Positions 44,590-54,206 are shown, counted from the stretch's first letter. The stretch is 64,000 bases of DNA from CAVVAH01 sp963746175 (GCA_963746175.1 CAVVAH010000004.1:1-64000); one strand, 5' to 3'. Numbers and translations: made by a program. Notes: generated by a model from the sequence alone, not told the origin.

Positions 44590-45534
44590 TCAGCGGGCGG
44601 GATACATGTCCCAGGCGCGCAGGTTGCCGCGCGGGTCGAACAGCCAGGCGCCGTCACCCAGGTACGACGGGCTGGCGGTGACGTTCGCGAAGACCGGCTC
44701 GGACAGTCCCCAGTAACGCACGCGCGCGCGGTCGGCGCCGCGTCCCGGGTGGACGACGAGGGTCCTGCCCGCACCGACCACGGTCCCGGCGGCGAAGGTG
44801 TAGCCGCGCGCGTGGGGGCCGCGGTAGGCCGCGTCGCGCACCCACCAGTACGAGAGGTCCACCGCGCCGGCACCTCGGTTGGTGATCCGGACGGCCTCGC
44901 CGTTCGGGTGGGCGCCGTCGTTGCCCGGTGCGTCCCACCGGACGTCGACGTCGAGCGTGGCACCCGGCTGGACTCCGGGGCCGCAGCGAGCCGGGTCGCC
45001 GTACATGCCGAGGTGGGCGGCGGCCGCCTGCTCCGCAACGACCAGGTAGTCGCGGTTCCACGCGTACTCGGGCTTGGTGAGGTCCGGCAGCGCGAGTCCC
45101 GCAGCGAGCACGAGCCGGCCGGAGTCCTGCCAGCGACCGTCCTGCTGGAAGGCGATCGACCGGTGCAGCCGCGAGCCACGGTGGCTCGCCTCGCGGCGAG
45201 AGGTGATCCGGACCTGCCGGCCGTCGACCAGCTGGTGCAGGTACCGGGTGGCGGCGACCGCCCAGCACTCGCCGCGGATCTTGGACAGCGTGTGGCTGTA
45301 CCGCGACAGCTCGGTCGCCTGGACGCCGATGTACCGGATGCGCCGGGGTCGGTGCGTGCCGTCGCCGGCGAGGTCCACGTCGATGGTGTCGCCGTCGGCC
45401 ACGAAGACGACCGTGCCGTAGCGCACGGTCGAGGCGGCGGTCGGTCCGGCGGACGTCGTCAGCAGGCCGCTGACGAGGGCGGCCACGGACAGCGCCACGG
45501 CGGGGAGGGAACGCAGGCGGGAGGGTGTCGCCAT
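44590..45534 (-). CDS. Secreted staphylococcal-nuclease-like protein with lamin-tail domain
   Basis: This 314-residue protein has a Sec signal peptide (about 1-35), an SNase-like domain (VVFVADGDTIDVDLAGDGTHRPRRIRYIGVQATEL, then the Arg/Glu region and KPEYAWNRDYLVVAEQAAAAHLGMYGDP) and a C-terminal lamin-tail (LTD) domain (GEAVRITNRGAGAVDLSYWWVRDAAYRG). LTD domains often accompany secreted nucleases. It probably degrades extracellular nucleic acid. Confidence 0.87.
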   Translation of the reverse strand: MATPSRLRSLPAVALSVAALVSGLLTTSAGPTAASTVRYGTVVFVADGDTIDVDLAGDGTHRPRRIRYIGVQATELSRYSHTLSKIRGECWAVAATRYLHQLVDGRQVRITSRREASHRGSRLHRSIAFQQDGRWQDSGRLVLAAGLALPDLTKPEYAWNRDYLVVAEQAAAAHLGMYGDPARCGPGVQPGATLDVDVRWDAPGNDGAHPNGEAVRITNRGAGAVDLSYWWVRDAAYRGPHARGYTFAAGTVVGAGRTLVVHPGRGADRARVRYWGLSEPVFANVTASPSYLGDGAWLFDPRGNLRAWDMYPAR

Positions 45535-45615
45535 GAGGGGATCCTCGAGATCGGGGTCACTCGACGTGTACCGATGGTAACGAAGGGTGGCGAGACATCG
45601 TCCGAACCGGCCGTC

Positions 45616-46047
45616 TCAGAGGTCCTTGCGCAGGTGGACGTCCGCGGCGTCCGGCGTCGGCACGCCCACCCACCGGAAGATCTCGCGGTAGCCGTGCCGC
45701 TCGTAGAACGCCGGTGCCTGGAACGTGAACGACGTGACGAAGGCGTGGGTCGCGCCGCGCGACCGGGCCTCGGCCTCGAAGTCGCCGAGCAGCCGGGCGC
45801 CGAGGCCGTTCCCGCGAGCGTCCTCGCGCACCCACGTCATGCCGATGCCGGCGGCGACGCCCCAGGTCCAGCCGCTGAGTCCCGCGGCGAGGCCACCGGC
45901 GTCGTCGAGCAGCTGCACGGTCAGCTCACGCGCCGCAGCAAGCGGGGCGGTGGCCCGGCCGTTGAAGGCGTCCAGCTCGTCGGACAGCCTCTGGTCGAGC
46001 TCAGGCAGTCCCCCGGCCACGACGCTGCGGAACCCCGGTGCGGTCAT
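45616..46047 (-). CDS. GNAT family acetyltransferase
   Basis: This 143-residue protein is a GNAT acetyltransferase: the acetyl-CoA loop is WVREDARGNGLGARLLGDFEAEARSRGA (R/Q-x-x-G-x-G/A) and the C-terminal strand is FYERHGYREIFRWVGVP. Acceptor unknown. The ATG at 46047 begins TAPGFRSVVAGGLPELD; an in-frame ATG 12 codons upstream is possible. Confidence 0.83.
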   Translation of the reverse strand: MTAPGFRSVVAGGLPELDQRLSDELDAFNGRATAPLAAARELTVQLLDDAGGLAAGLSGWTWGVAAGIGMTWVREDARGNGLGARLLGDFEAEARSRGATHAFVTSFTFQAPAFYERHGYREIFRWVGVPTPDAADVHLRKDL

Positions 46048-46169
46048 GGCGGCCGATCGTGCCATCCGCCGGAGCGGACGGGTCGGCCGGGACGCTGCCT
46101 CAGCCTGACCCGACGTGGAGCGTCCAGCAGCCGTCCGCAGCATCGACGACGCGCGGACACCTGGTGGCG

Positions 46170-46541
46170 TGGTGGAGGTGGCGGGAATCGAACCCGCGTC
46201 CTTCGGTGCAGAGAAAGGGCTTCTCCGGGCGCAGCCTGCAGCTGATTTTCTCGGCCCCAGCAGTCACGCAGGCAAGCTGCTGACGGGCCCAGCCGCTGTG
46301 AGATTTCCTGCGTGACCCCGCGGCCGGGTCACGCAGTGGAGCCTTCTAGCTGATGCCAGGATCCGGGCCGAAGGCACTCCCGGGCTGACAGCCTGCTCTC
46401 GCTACTTAGGCAGCGAGGGCGAAGGCGCGCTGATTGGAATCGGCGCTTGTTGGTGTGCTGGGCATGGTTCACGAGATCATCCCAGCGATCCTCGGCCCGC
46501 TTCCCCTGACTTCACAGCCGAAGTCGAGACCATTCACCCCC
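46170..46541 (-). ncRNA. ssrA: Transfer-messenger RNA (ssrA), 372 nt
   Basis: The 5' end (46541) reads GGGGGTGAATGGTCTCGACT and the 3' end reads GGGAATCGAACCCGC region on the complement, then CACCTCCACCA; GGGGGUG pairs with CACCUCC to form the acceptor stem, with CCA encoded at 46170. The tag frame ends TPTSADSNQRAFALAA followed by TAA (46406-46408 on the complement), and the C-terminal ALAA is the protease recognition end. tmRNA rescues stalled ribosomes with SmpB, encoded about 3.6 kb away. The resume codon is uncertain. Confidence 0.96.
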
Positions 46542-46558
46542 TGTGCAGTTGTGGCCCC

Positions 46559-46564
46559 AGTCTA
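46559..46564 (-). promoter_or_regulatory. -10 box of tmRNA
   Basis: TAGACT on the minus strand, 17 nt before the mature 5' end at 46541, leaving a short leader for processing. No clear -35 is seen. Confidence 0.45.
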
Positions 46565-46639
46565 CGAGGCCGGGCGCTGACGGGCCACTCCGCTCCGATC
46601 GGGTGCATCTCGCGGGCCGCACGGGGTAGGGAGCCGCGG

Positions 46640-48271
46640 ATGAGCACGACCGACGACCAGCGCACCCTCAGTGGCCGGTACCGCCTCGTCCGTTCGATCG
46701 GGCAGGGCGGCATGGGCACTGTCTGGGAGGCGCACGACGACGTCCTGCACCGGCAGGTGGCCGTGAAGGAGGTGCGGTTCCCCCCGGAGCTGGGCTCCGA
46801 GGAGGTCGCCGACCTTCGTGAGCGGACGATGCGGGAGGCGCGGGCGACCGCCCGGCTCAGCCACCCGAACGTCGTCCGGACCTACGACGTCGTGGAGGAG
46901 GACGCCCGGCCCTGGATCGTCATGGAGCTGCTCTCCAGCCGCAGCCTGGCCGAGCTGATGCGGGACGCCGGTCCGCTGCCTCCGCACCGGGTGGCCGAGA
47001 TCGGCCTCGGAGTCCTCGGCGCCCTGGAGGCCGCTCACGCCGAAGGCGTGGTGCACCGCGACGTGAAGCCCAGCAACGTCCTCATCACCGATGACGGCCG
47101 CGCAGTGCTCACGGATTTCGGCATCGCCACCACGGCCGGCGACCCGGCCCTGACCTCGACCGGAGTGGTGCTCGGCTCCCCCGCCTACATGCCGCCTGAG
47201 CGTGCCCGCGGCCGGGCGTTCGGAGCCGAGAGCGACCTGTGGTCCCTCGGCGCCACACTCTTCGCCGCGGCCGAGGGCCGGCCGCCTTTCGACTCCGACA
47301 CCGCCATCGGCGTCCTGACCTCGGTGATCTCCGACCCGGTGCCCCCGCTGTCTGCGGGCGGCCCGCTGGCCGAGGCCGTCGCCGGCCTGATGGCGAAGGA
47401 CCCTGCCGCGCGTCTCGACATCCCGGCCACCCGCGCGCTGCTCACGAGGGCTGCGGCCGACTCGTCCGAGACCGCGACCGTGCCCACCGCGCCGGCAGAG
47501 GCGGCCGACCGGACCCGGGTAGTCGCTCCGGCCGCACCACGACGCGACGCGCCGCCACCGGCGTACGACCGCACGGGCGAGAGCGACGTCGACGACGGAC
47601 CACCGCGCCGGGGACTGCTGACCGCCGGCCTCGTGGTGGCCCTGCTCATCATCAGCGGCCTGATCGCGCTGGCCATCGCGCAGAACCGGGACGACCCGAA
47701 CCCCGACGACTCGGCCACGCCACCGAAGTCGTCTGCATCGAAGTCCGGCTCTCCCTCGACGTCCAGCTCTCCCTCAAAGACGCCGTCCAAGAGCCCCTCC
47801 AGCTCTCCCCCGTCCAGCTCGGCGCCGGCCGGCAACGGCGTGCCCGCCGGCTACCAGCGGTACCGCGACCCCAGCGGGTTCTCGCTGGCGGTCCCCGACG
47901 ACTGGTCCGCGGAGCAGTCGAGCAGCACGGCGGTCGACATCACGTCGCCCGACGGCACCAGCTTCCTGCGGATCGACCAGACCGACCAGCCGAAGAGCGA
48001 CGCGAAGAAGGCCTGGGAGCAGCAGGAGAAGTCGACATCCAAGCAGCTGCCCAACTACCAGCGCGTCAGCATCGAGTCGGTCGAGTACAACGGGTGGGAC
48101 GCGGCCGACTGGGAGTTCACCTTCGGCAACAACACCCACGTGCTCAACCGTGGCTTCGTCCCGAACGCGAATCACGGCTACGCGATCTACCTGTCCAGCC
48201 GCGAGGAGAACTGGTCCGCGAACCAGGAGGTCTTCCAGACGGCGGCCGACACCTTCCAGCCGGCCGAGTGA
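46640..48271 (+). CDS. Membrane Ser/Thr protein kinase (PknB/PASTA-lacking type)
   Basis: This 543-residue kinase has an N-terminal catalytic domain (1-270): Gly-rich loop IGQGGMGTVWE, Lys43 in VAVKEV, catalytic loop HRDVKPSN (Asp141) and DFG at 159-161. A Pro-rich linker leads to a transmembrane helix near 325-350 (LLTAGLVVALLIISGLIALAIA in parts), then a Ser/Thr/Lys-rich low-complexity spacer and an extracytoplasmic domain with YQRYRDPSGFSLAVPDDWSAEQ. No PASTA repeats are present. It probably senses an extracellular cue; the DUF2207 gene converges 12 nt later. Confidence 0.93.
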   Translation: MSTTDDQRTLSGRYRLVRSIGQGGMGTVWEAHDDVLHRQVAVKEVRFPPELGSEEVADLRERTMREARATARLSHPNVVRTYDVVEEDARPWIVMELLSSRSLAELMRDAGPLPPHRVAEIGLGVLGALEAAHAEGVVHRDVKPSNVLITDDGRAVLTDFGIATTAGDPALTSTGVVLGSPAYMPPERARGRAFGAESDLWSLGATLFAAAEGRPPFDSDTAIGVLTSVISDPVPPLSAGGPLAEAVAGLMAKDPAARLDIPATRALLTRAAADSSETATVPTAPAEAADRTRVVAPAAPRRDAPPPAYDRTGESDVDDGPPRRGLLTAGLVVALLIISGLIALAIAQNRDDPNPDDSATPPKSSASKSGSPSTSSSPSKTPSKSPSSSPPSSSAPAGNGVPAGYQRYRDPSGFSLAVPDDWSAEQSSSTAVDITSPDGTSFLRIDQTDQPKSDAKKAWEQQEKSTSKQLPNYQRVSIESVEYNGWDAADWEFTFGNNTHVLNRGFVPNANHGYAIYLSSREENWSANQEVFQTAADTFQPAE

Positions 48272-48283
48272 GGGGCGGGCGGC

Positions 48284-50089
48284 TCACCAGGAGCCACCGC
48301 CACCGCCTCCACCGCCGCCGCCCGACGACCCGCCGCTGAAGCCGGACCCACCGGACGACGACTGGGTCGCGGACGCGAGGGAGCTCGACGCGGTGGAGGT
48401 GAAGCCGTCCATCGACTCGCCGAAGTGGGTGGGGTCCCAGCCGTTCGGGCCGGCGTACCAGCCGACGCCGTTGACGGCACCGGAGGCCGAGGCCAGCGGT
48501 CCGAACACCCGGACCCAGCGCTCGGTCTCGCCGAACACCACGGCGTACGGCAGGTAGCGGCTGAAGATGTCGGCGCCCTCCTCGAACCGCAGCTGCTCGG
48601 CCTCGGCCGTGCGGACGTACTCGCGGAAGCCGCGGGCCTGCGCCAGGATCGCCGACCCCTTCGCGGTGCGTGCCGGCATCCGCCGCGCCAGGAGGAACAG
48701 CGCCACCCCGACGACGGTGAGGGCGATGCCCACCGGGGCCCAGTGCAGGCGGTGGGAGAGCAGGAAGGTCAGCCAGCCACCCGCGATCGCGAGCAGGAAA
48801 CCGCCGCCCTGCCAGCGGCCGCGGACCTTGTCGGGACGGCCGCGGAACCAGCCCGCCGCCGTCACGTCCTGGTACAGCGCGCTCTGGACGGCCGACATCC
48901 GGGCCGCGAACTTCTTCTTCAGCGACGAGATGAGCACCTGGTCGCCGGACGCGAACAGGCCGTCGTAGAGCCTGCGCTCGTAGGTCAGCAGCTCGCCGGT
49001 GCCGCCGGCGAGCTTCTCCAGCTGCCAGTCGCGGGGCGTGAACCAGTGCGACCGTTCCAGCTCGACGATGCGGAGGTGACCACGGACCGCCAGGTCCACG
49101 ATGGTCGCGGTCACGTCGACGACGTTGGCCTGCTCGTCGAGCAGCGTCCCGATCTGCCCCGGCCGGAGTCCCTCGGGCGGCTGGAACTGCACGGCGACGG
49201 GCTCCCGATGCACGAGCGGCACGGGTTCGTCCGGCCCGTCGCCGACCGGCGCGAGGCCTGGCGTCTGACCGGCGTAGCGGCGGTCGCGGCCCTTCGTGCC
49301 GACCAGCCAGCCCACGCCGACGAGCCCCGGCAGGAGCAGCAGCCCGGCGAGCGAGCCGGTCAGCGGGGTGGGGGTCAGGGCCCGCCTCAGCGTGTAGTGC
49401 TCCTCGAGGTGCGGGCCGGTAGAGGTGACTGCGCCCTTGGGCAGGCCCACGACCACGGTGAACGCGGAGTACGGCGCGAGCCCTTCGGGCTGCTTGAACA
49501 GCGCGCCGCTGCCGTCGGCGGTGGCACCGCTGCACGGCAGGCTGCTCCCCGCCGGCCCGGCGAAGCAGAGCTGAGCCGTCGGCGGCTGCGGCGTCGCGAC
49601 GACGACCGAGGCCTCGGCGACCGGCACGTCCCACTCGTCGCCGATCGCGTTCCAGTACAGCTCGTCGTGGTCGTCGAAGGCGTTCAGCGCGGCGTCGACG
49701 GTGTAGCTGATGACGTAGTCCTGCCGACCGCTCACGGTCTCGTCCGGGTCACCGATGCGCAGCGTCGTCGTGCCGCCCGACGAGCTCCGGTCGACGTCCG
49801 TCGGCGCGCCGGTGGGGCTGGTGACCCGCACGTCACCGAGGTCGTAGACCCGGTCGTTGTCGTGGTCGAACGGCACCCTCGTCGGGATTCTGCGGAAGAT
49901 GCCGTGCCGCTCGTTCGGGCCGAAGTCGTAGGCGATCGCCTCCGACACCGCGAGCGTCCCGTCGGCGTCGACCGTCAGCGTCACGTCGTACGACGCGATG
50001 CTCTCGCCGACGTCGGCACTCGCGGGTGCGACCGACACGAGCAGCAGCCAGCCGACCACCGCGAGGCCAGCTCCGAGCCGGCGCACCAC
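48284..50089 (-). CDS. DUF2207 membrane protein
   Basis: This 601-residue protein has a signal peptide (1-25), a DUF2207 extracytoplasmic domain (ESIASYDVTLTVDADGTLAVSEAIAYDFGPNERHGIFRRIPTRVPF, in parts), a transmembrane helix near 240-260, a winged-helix-like central region (ATIVDLAVRGHLRIVELERS), further helices near 425-465 and a Gly/Ser-rich tail (GGSSGGGGGGGGGGSW). DUF2207 proteins are common in actinobacteria with unknown role. The GTG start abuts the smpB stop directly. Confidence 0.9.
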   Translation of the reverse strand: MVRRLGAGLAVVGWLLLVSVAPASADVGESIASYDVTLTVDADGTLAVSEAIAYDFGPNERHGIFRRIPTRVPFDHDNDRVYDLGDVRVTSPTGAPTDVDRSSSGGTTTLRIGDPDETVSGRQDYVISYTVDAALNAFDDHDELYWNAIGDEWDVPVAEASVVVATPQPPTAQLCFAGPAGSSLPCSGATADGSGALFKQPEGLAPYSAFTVVVGLPKGAVTSTGPHLEEHYTLRRALTPTPLTGSLAGLLLLPGLVGVGWLVGTKGRDRRYAGQTPGLAPVGDGPDEPVPLVHREPVAVQFQPPEGLRPGQIGTLLDEQANVVDVTATIVDLAVRGHLRIVELERSHWFTPRDWQLEKLAGGTGELLTYERRLYDGLFASGDQVLISSLKKKFAARMSAVQSALYQDVTAAGWFRGRPDKVRGRWQGGGFLLAIAGGWLTFLLSHRLHWAPVGIALTVVGVALFLLARRMPARTAKGSAILAQARGFREYVRTAEAEQLRFEEGADIFSRYLPYAVVFGETERWVRVFGPLASASGAVNGVGWYAGPNGWDPTHFGESMDGFTSTASSSLASATQSSSGGSGFSGGSSGGGGGGGGGGSW

Positions 50090-50569
50090 TCAGGAGTCCT
50101 TGCCGCTGCTGCGCCGGGACAGGGCCCGCTGCATCTCGCGCTTGGACTGCTTCTCGGCGAGCGCCTGCCGCTTGTCGTAGCTGCGCTTGCCGCGGGCCAG
50201 CGCGATCTCGATCTTGGCGCGGCCGTCCTTGAAGTACAGGGCGATCGGCACCAGCGTGACGCCGCCCTCCTTGGTCTTGCCGATGAGGCGCAGGATCTCG
50301 GCACGGTGCAGCAGCAGCTTCCGCTCGCGGCGCGGCTCGTGGTTGGTCCAGGTCCCCTCGGTGTACTCCGGGATGTGCACGCCGGCGAGCCACATCTCGC
50401 CGTCGCGGATGTGCGCGTAGCCGTCGACGAGGTTCGCGTGGCCGGCGCGCAGCGACTTCACCTCGGTGCCGGTGAGCACCAGGCCCGCCTCGTAGACGTC
50501 GTCGATGTGGTAGTCGTGCCGCGCCTTGCGGTTCTGCGCGACCAGCTTGCGGCCCTGCTCCTTCGGCAT
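50090..50569 (-). CDS. smpB: SsrA-binding protein SmpB
   Basis: This 159-residue RNA-binding protein delivers tmRNA to stalled ribosomes. It starts MPKEQGRKLVAQNRKARHDYHIDDVYEAGLVLTGTEVKSLRAGHANL (in parts MPKEQGRKLVAQNRKARHDY and TGTEVKSLRAG), has EGTWTNHEPRRERKLLLHR and ends basic (KRSYDKRQALAEKQSKREMQ). The ATG overlaps the S41 peptidase stop. Its partner ssrA lies 3.6 kb away. Confidence 0.97.
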   Translation of the reverse strand: MPKEQGRKLVAQNRKARHDYHIDDVYEAGLVLTGTEVKSLRAGHANLVDGYAHIRDGEMWLAGVHIPEYTEGTWTNHEPRRERKLLLHRAEILRLIGKTKEGGVTLVPIALYFKDGRAKIEIALARGKRSYDKRQALAEKQSKREMQRALSRRSSGKDS

Positions 50570-51765
50570 CAGCCACGCCCTGGGGAGGCGAGGGCCGGGC
50601 CGAGTGCGGCGACCAGCCCGGTGAGGACGTCGATGGCGCGGCGCTCGGCGATCTCGGGGGCGGCCCCGGGCGGCACCAGGACGTCGGGCTCGATGCCGAC
50701 CCCGTCGAGGCTCCGGCCGGACGGCGTGAGGTAGCGGCCGACGGTCAGCTCGAGCGCCGACCCGTCGGACAGCGTGGACGGTTCCTGCACGGAGCCCTTC
50801 CCGTAGGTGCGGGTGCCGACGACGACGGCACGGTTGCGGTCCTGCAGCGCGCCCGCGACGACCTCGGCCGCACTGGCGGTCGACGGGTTCACGAGCACGA
50901 CGAGCGGGGTGGTGGTGTCACCGCCCTCGAACGCGTCGAGGGTACGGGGCCTCGCGCCGCGACGCTCGTACGAGACCACCGGGCCGCCGTCGAGGAAGAC
51001 CGACGCGACCCCCACCGCCTCGTCCAGCAGGCCGCCGGGGTCGTCGCGCAGGTCCAGGACGACTCCGCGCGGCCGGCGCGCCGTCTCGGTCGCCATCGCC
51101 GCTGCGACGTCCCGGCCGACACCGCGGGTGAAGGCCGTCACGGCGATCCGCGAGATGCCGCCCGCCAGGCGCTCGACGGTGACGTCGGCGCTGGTGAAGC
51201 TGGCCCGGGCCAGCGTCACCGTGCGGGTGGCCGCCCCGCGCCGTACGGCGACGACGACCCGGCTGCCCGCGACCCCGCGGAGCAGGTCGGCGACCGTCGG
51301 GACGTCGGCCGTGGACACGTCGGTGCCGCCCACGCGCAGGACCACGTCGCCGGCGAGGATCCCCGCCTGCTCGGCGGGCGAGCCGGGCTGGACGCTGCCG
51401 ACCTCGACGCCGCCCGCGGTCGCGCCTGCGGTTGTGCCGCGCAGCCACAGGCCCACGCCGGACCAGTGGCCCTCGAGCGCGGACTGGAACGACGTGAACT
51501 CGGAGCGGCCGTAGTAGGTCGACCACCGGTCGCCGAGGGCGCGGAGCATGCCTTCGACCGCGGCTCGCTCGAGAGCCTCACGCTCGACAGGTCGCGCCGC
51601 CTTGCTCGCGATCCGGTCGGCCGCCTCGTCGATGACCCCCGGACGCTGCCGCGCGACCGTCGGCTCGTCGGAGCCGACGAGACCCGTCACGACTCCCCCG
51701 ACGAACGCCACCGCCACCACGCCGACCAGCGCGGCGACGCGCAGCACCCGGCGTCCGGCGATCAC
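50569..51765 (-). CDS. S41 family carboxyl-terminal processing peptidase (CtpA-like)
   Basis: This 398-residue protease has an N-terminal membrane anchor (RVLRVAALVGVVAVAFVGGV), a PDZ domain (about 105-190; GSPAEQAGILAGDVVLRVGG), and the S41 catalytic core with Ser in VNPSTASAAEVVAGALQ and Lys in TYGKGSVQEPSTL. It acts at the outer membrane face. The GTG at 51765 is supported by TAGACT 6 nt upstream. It lies in the ftsEX-M23-S41-smpB series, pointing to a cell-wall or division role. Confidence 0.93.
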   Translation of the reverse strand: MIAGRRVLRVAALVGVVAVAFVGGVVTGLVGSDEPTVARQRPGVIDEAADRIASKAARPVEREALERAAVEGMLRALGDRWSTYYGRSEFTSFQSALEGHWSGVGLWLRGTTAGATAGGVEVGSVQPGSPAEQAGILAGDVVLRVGGTDVSTADVPTVADLLRGVAGSRVVVAVRRGAATRTVTLARASFTSADVTVERLAGGISRIAVTAFTRGVGRDVAAAMATETARRPRGVVLDLRDDPGGLLDEAVGVASVFLDGGPVVSYERRGARPRTLDAFEGGDTTTPLVVLVNPSTASAAEVVAGALQDRNRAVVVGTRTYGKGSVQEPSTLSDGSALELTVGRYLTPSGRSLDGVGIEPDVLVPPGAAPEIAERRAIDVLTGLVAALGPALASPGRG

Positions 51766-51771
51766 CGATCG

Positions 51772-51777
51772 AGTCTA
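51772..51777 (-). promoter_or_regulatory. -10 box of the S41 peptidase gene (probable leaderless promoter)
   Basis: TAGACT on the minus strand, 6 nt before the GTG at 51765. Confidence 0.4.
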
Positions 51778-51804
51778 GGGATACGGCTGGCGCCGCGAGC
51801 GGGG

Positions 51805-53067
51805 TTAGAGCCAGCCCATGGGGTTGGTGGTGCCGCCGTTGACGTAGACCATGAAGTGCAGGTGGCACCCGGTCGAGTAGCCGGCGCCGTACATGCCCTC
51901 GCCGCCGCCGCTGTAGCCGATCACCTGGCCGCGGCTGACGTTGGCGCCGTAGCCCACCGAGAAGCTCATCAGGTGGTTGTAGCTGGTCGCCACGCCGACG
52001 CCGCGCATCCCGCCGTGGTCGATGACCAGCTGGTTGCCGTAGCCGATGGTCAGCGCGGCCTGGATCACCGTGCCGGACGCCGCCGCGTGCACGGGGGTGC
52101 CGCAGCCGACGCCGAAGTCGGTGCCGTCGTGCAGCTTGTAGATGCCGGTGACCGGGTGCACGCGCATGCCGTACGGCGAGGTGATCGGACCTTGCACCGG
52201 GTAGGACAGCACGCCGCTGCCACCGCCGCCGGAGTACGACGCGTGCCGTCTGGCTGCCGCTCGCCGGGCGGCTGCCGCGCGGCGGGCCAGGACCCGGCCG
52301 AGGCGGGCCGACTCGGCGCGCATCTGCGCGTACCGCGCCTCCTCGGCCTGCTTCTCGCGCTCGATGGTGGCGACCGCGGACTCGCGCTCGGCGATGAGCG
52401 ACTCGACCGCGTGCTGCGCGTCCAGCGCCTGCGCCTGCAGGCCCTGGATCCGCTCGACCAGCGCCTCCTGCTCCTGCTTCATCCCGCTGAGCACCTTGCG
52501 CTTGGCCACCAGGGTGGCCCGCTGGGCAGCGAGGTCGGCGCGCGCCTCGGCCAGGCCGCCGAGCACGTTGCCCTCGGAGCGCAGCGCGTTCTGCACGAGG
52601 ACCAGCCGGGTCGCGAACTCGTCCGGGCTCTGCGACTGCAGGACGACGGCGAGCTCGCCCATGCCGCCGGACTGGTACGACGAGCGGGCGATGCGGCCGA
52701 TCAGCTGCCGGCTGCTGGCGATGCTGGCCAGCGTGGTGTCGATCTGCGCCTGCGCGTCCCTGACCTCGGCCTTCGCGACGTCGAGCTTGGCGCCCAGGAT
52801 GCGGTCCCGCTCCTCCGCGGCGACCAGCTGGCCGTGCACCTTCGCGACGCGCGCGCGGGCGCTCGGCAGCTTCGCCTCCGCGCGGTCCAGCGCGGCGCCG
52901 GCCCGGCGGAGGTCCGCGGAGGTCTCGTCCAGGTCGCCCTTGATGCTGTGGATCGCCCGGTCGATCTGCGCCTTCTTGTGCCGCTCGTCGGCCGCCTGGG
53001 CCGGCCCGAGCAGGCCCAGGACCAGTGCCGGGACGACGGCGAGGGCCAGCAGGCGACGGGCTCGCAC
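51805..53067 (-). CDS. Secreted coiled-coil M23 peptidoglycan hydrolase (EnvC-like)
   Basis: This 420-residue protein has a signal peptide (1-26), a long coiled coil (about 30-270; KKAQIDRAIHSIKGDLDETSADL and EREKQAEEARYAQMRAESARL), and a C-terminal M23 endopeptidase with zinc ligands in LHDGTDFGVGCGTPVHAAASG and YSTGCHLHFMVYVNGG. The arrangement matches EnvC/RipC-type hydrolase activators that FtsX controls. It follows ftsX by 221 nt. The catalytic H-x-H is intact, so it should be an active hydrolase. Confidence 0.92.
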   Translation of the reverse strand: MRARRLLALAVVPALVLGLLGPAQAADERHKKAQIDRAIHSIKGDLDETSADLRRAGAALDRAEAKLPSARARVAKVHGQLVAAEERDRILGAKLDVAKAEVRDAQAQIDTTLASIASSRQLIGRIARSSYQSGGMGELAVVLQSQSPDEFATRLVLVQNALRSEGNVLGGLAEARADLAAQRATLVAKRKVLSGMKQEQEALVERIQGLQAQALDAQHAVESLIAERESAVATIEREKQAEEARYAQMRAESARLGRVLARRAAAARRAAARRHASYSGGGGSGVLSYPVQGPITSPYGMRVHPVTGIYKLHDGTDFGVGCGTPVHAAASGTVIQAALTIGYGNQLVIDHGGMRGVGVATSYNHLMSFSVGYGANVSRGQVIGYSGGGEGMYGAGYSTGCHLHFMVYVNGGTTNPMGWL

Positions 53068-53288
53068 GGTGGGAGGGCTCCGGTCGGTCGACAGCAGGGG
53101 TCGGTGTCCTATCGGCTCGTCCGGCCCCGGGCTGAGCGGTGGAACGGACGTTCTACCTGATCTCGCACCGTTCCGGGTGGGACTCGTGTGGCTGGTGGGA
53201 CCGGCCTGACCGGTCCTGACACTAGGTCATCCGGGCGCGCGAATCGGGCAGATCGGCCCTCCGCCACGCCGGGAGACAGCCGGACGGG

Positions 53289-54206
53289 CTAGACCCGCAG
53301 GTACTTGAACAGCGCGAAGAACGACGCCAGCGCTGCCAGGACGACGCCCGCGACGATCGCGATGCCGCTGCTCAGCCAGACGGCGTCCCACCCGATGAAG
53401 CGGGCGATCGGGAAGTTGGGTGCCAGGAGCTTGTCGACCAGCACCGACTTGATGAGCACGAACGAGCCGGTCGCGAGCAGCGCACCGAGCAGGCCGGAGA
53501 TCGCGCCCTCGAGCAGGAACGGCAGCTGGATGGAGAAGTTCGAGGCCCCGACCAGCTTCATGATGCCGGTCTCCCGGCGTCGGCTGAACGCGGCGACCCG
53601 GATGGTGTTCACGATCAGGGTCACCGAGACGAGGATCATGAGCAGGGCGAGCCCGGTGGCGAACCACTGCACCCAGTTGAGGACCTTGAAGAACTTCTCC
53701 AGCAGGGCCTTCTGGTCCTGGACCTCGTCGACACCGGGCCGCCCGGCGAAGGCGCTGGCGATGATCCCGAACTGCTCCGGGTCGACGAGCTTGACGCGGT
53801 AGGACTCCGGCATCTGGTCCGGCGTGACGTTGTCGACGATCGCGGAGTTCTTGAACTGCTCCTTGAAGTGCTTGAACGCCTGCGCCTTCGACTCGTAGTA
53901 GACCTTCTCGACGACGTCGTCCATGCCGCGGAGGTCGCTGTTGATCGACTCGCGCTGGTCCTGGGTCACCTCACCACCGGCGCACGAGCCCGCGATGCCC
54001 TCTGCCGGGTCGGGCCCGCAGAGGAAGATCGACACCTCGACCTTGTCGTACCAGAAGTCCTTCATCACGCTGACCTGCTGGTTGAACAGCACCGCCGTCC
54101 CGAGGAAGCCGAGCGAGACCGCCGTGGTGACGATCATCGCGACCGTCATCGTGAGGTTCCGGCGCAGGCCGATACCGATCTCGTTGACGATGAAGGTGGC
54201 TCGCAT
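53289..54206 (-). CDS. ftsX: Cell-division permease FtsX
   Basis: This 305-residue protein has four transmembrane helices: one near 20-45 (TMTVAMIVTTAVSLGFLGTAVLF in parts), an extracytoplasmic loop of about 130 residues with Cys and DDVVEKVYYESKAQAFKHFKEQF, and three C-terminal helices with the FtsX signature RRRETGIMKLVGASNFSIQLPFLLEG. It anchors the FtsE ATPase and signals to a hydrolase outside. The start follows ftsE by 56 nt. Confidence 0.95.
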   Translation of the reverse strand: MRATFIVNEIGIGLRRNLTMTVAMIVTTAVSLGFLGTAVLFNQQVSVMKDFWYDKVEVSIFLCGPDPAEGIAGSCAGGEVTQDQRESINSDLRGMDDVVEKVYYESKAQAFKHFKEQFKNSAIVDNVTPDQMPESYRVKLVDPEQFGIIASAFAGRPGVDEVQDQKALLEKFFKVLNWVQWFATGLALLMILVSVTLIVNTIRVAAFSRRRETGIMKLVGASNFSIQLPFLLEGAISGLLGALLATGSFVLIKSVLVDKLLAPNFPIARFIGWDAVWLSSGIAIVAGVVLAALASFFALFKYLRV

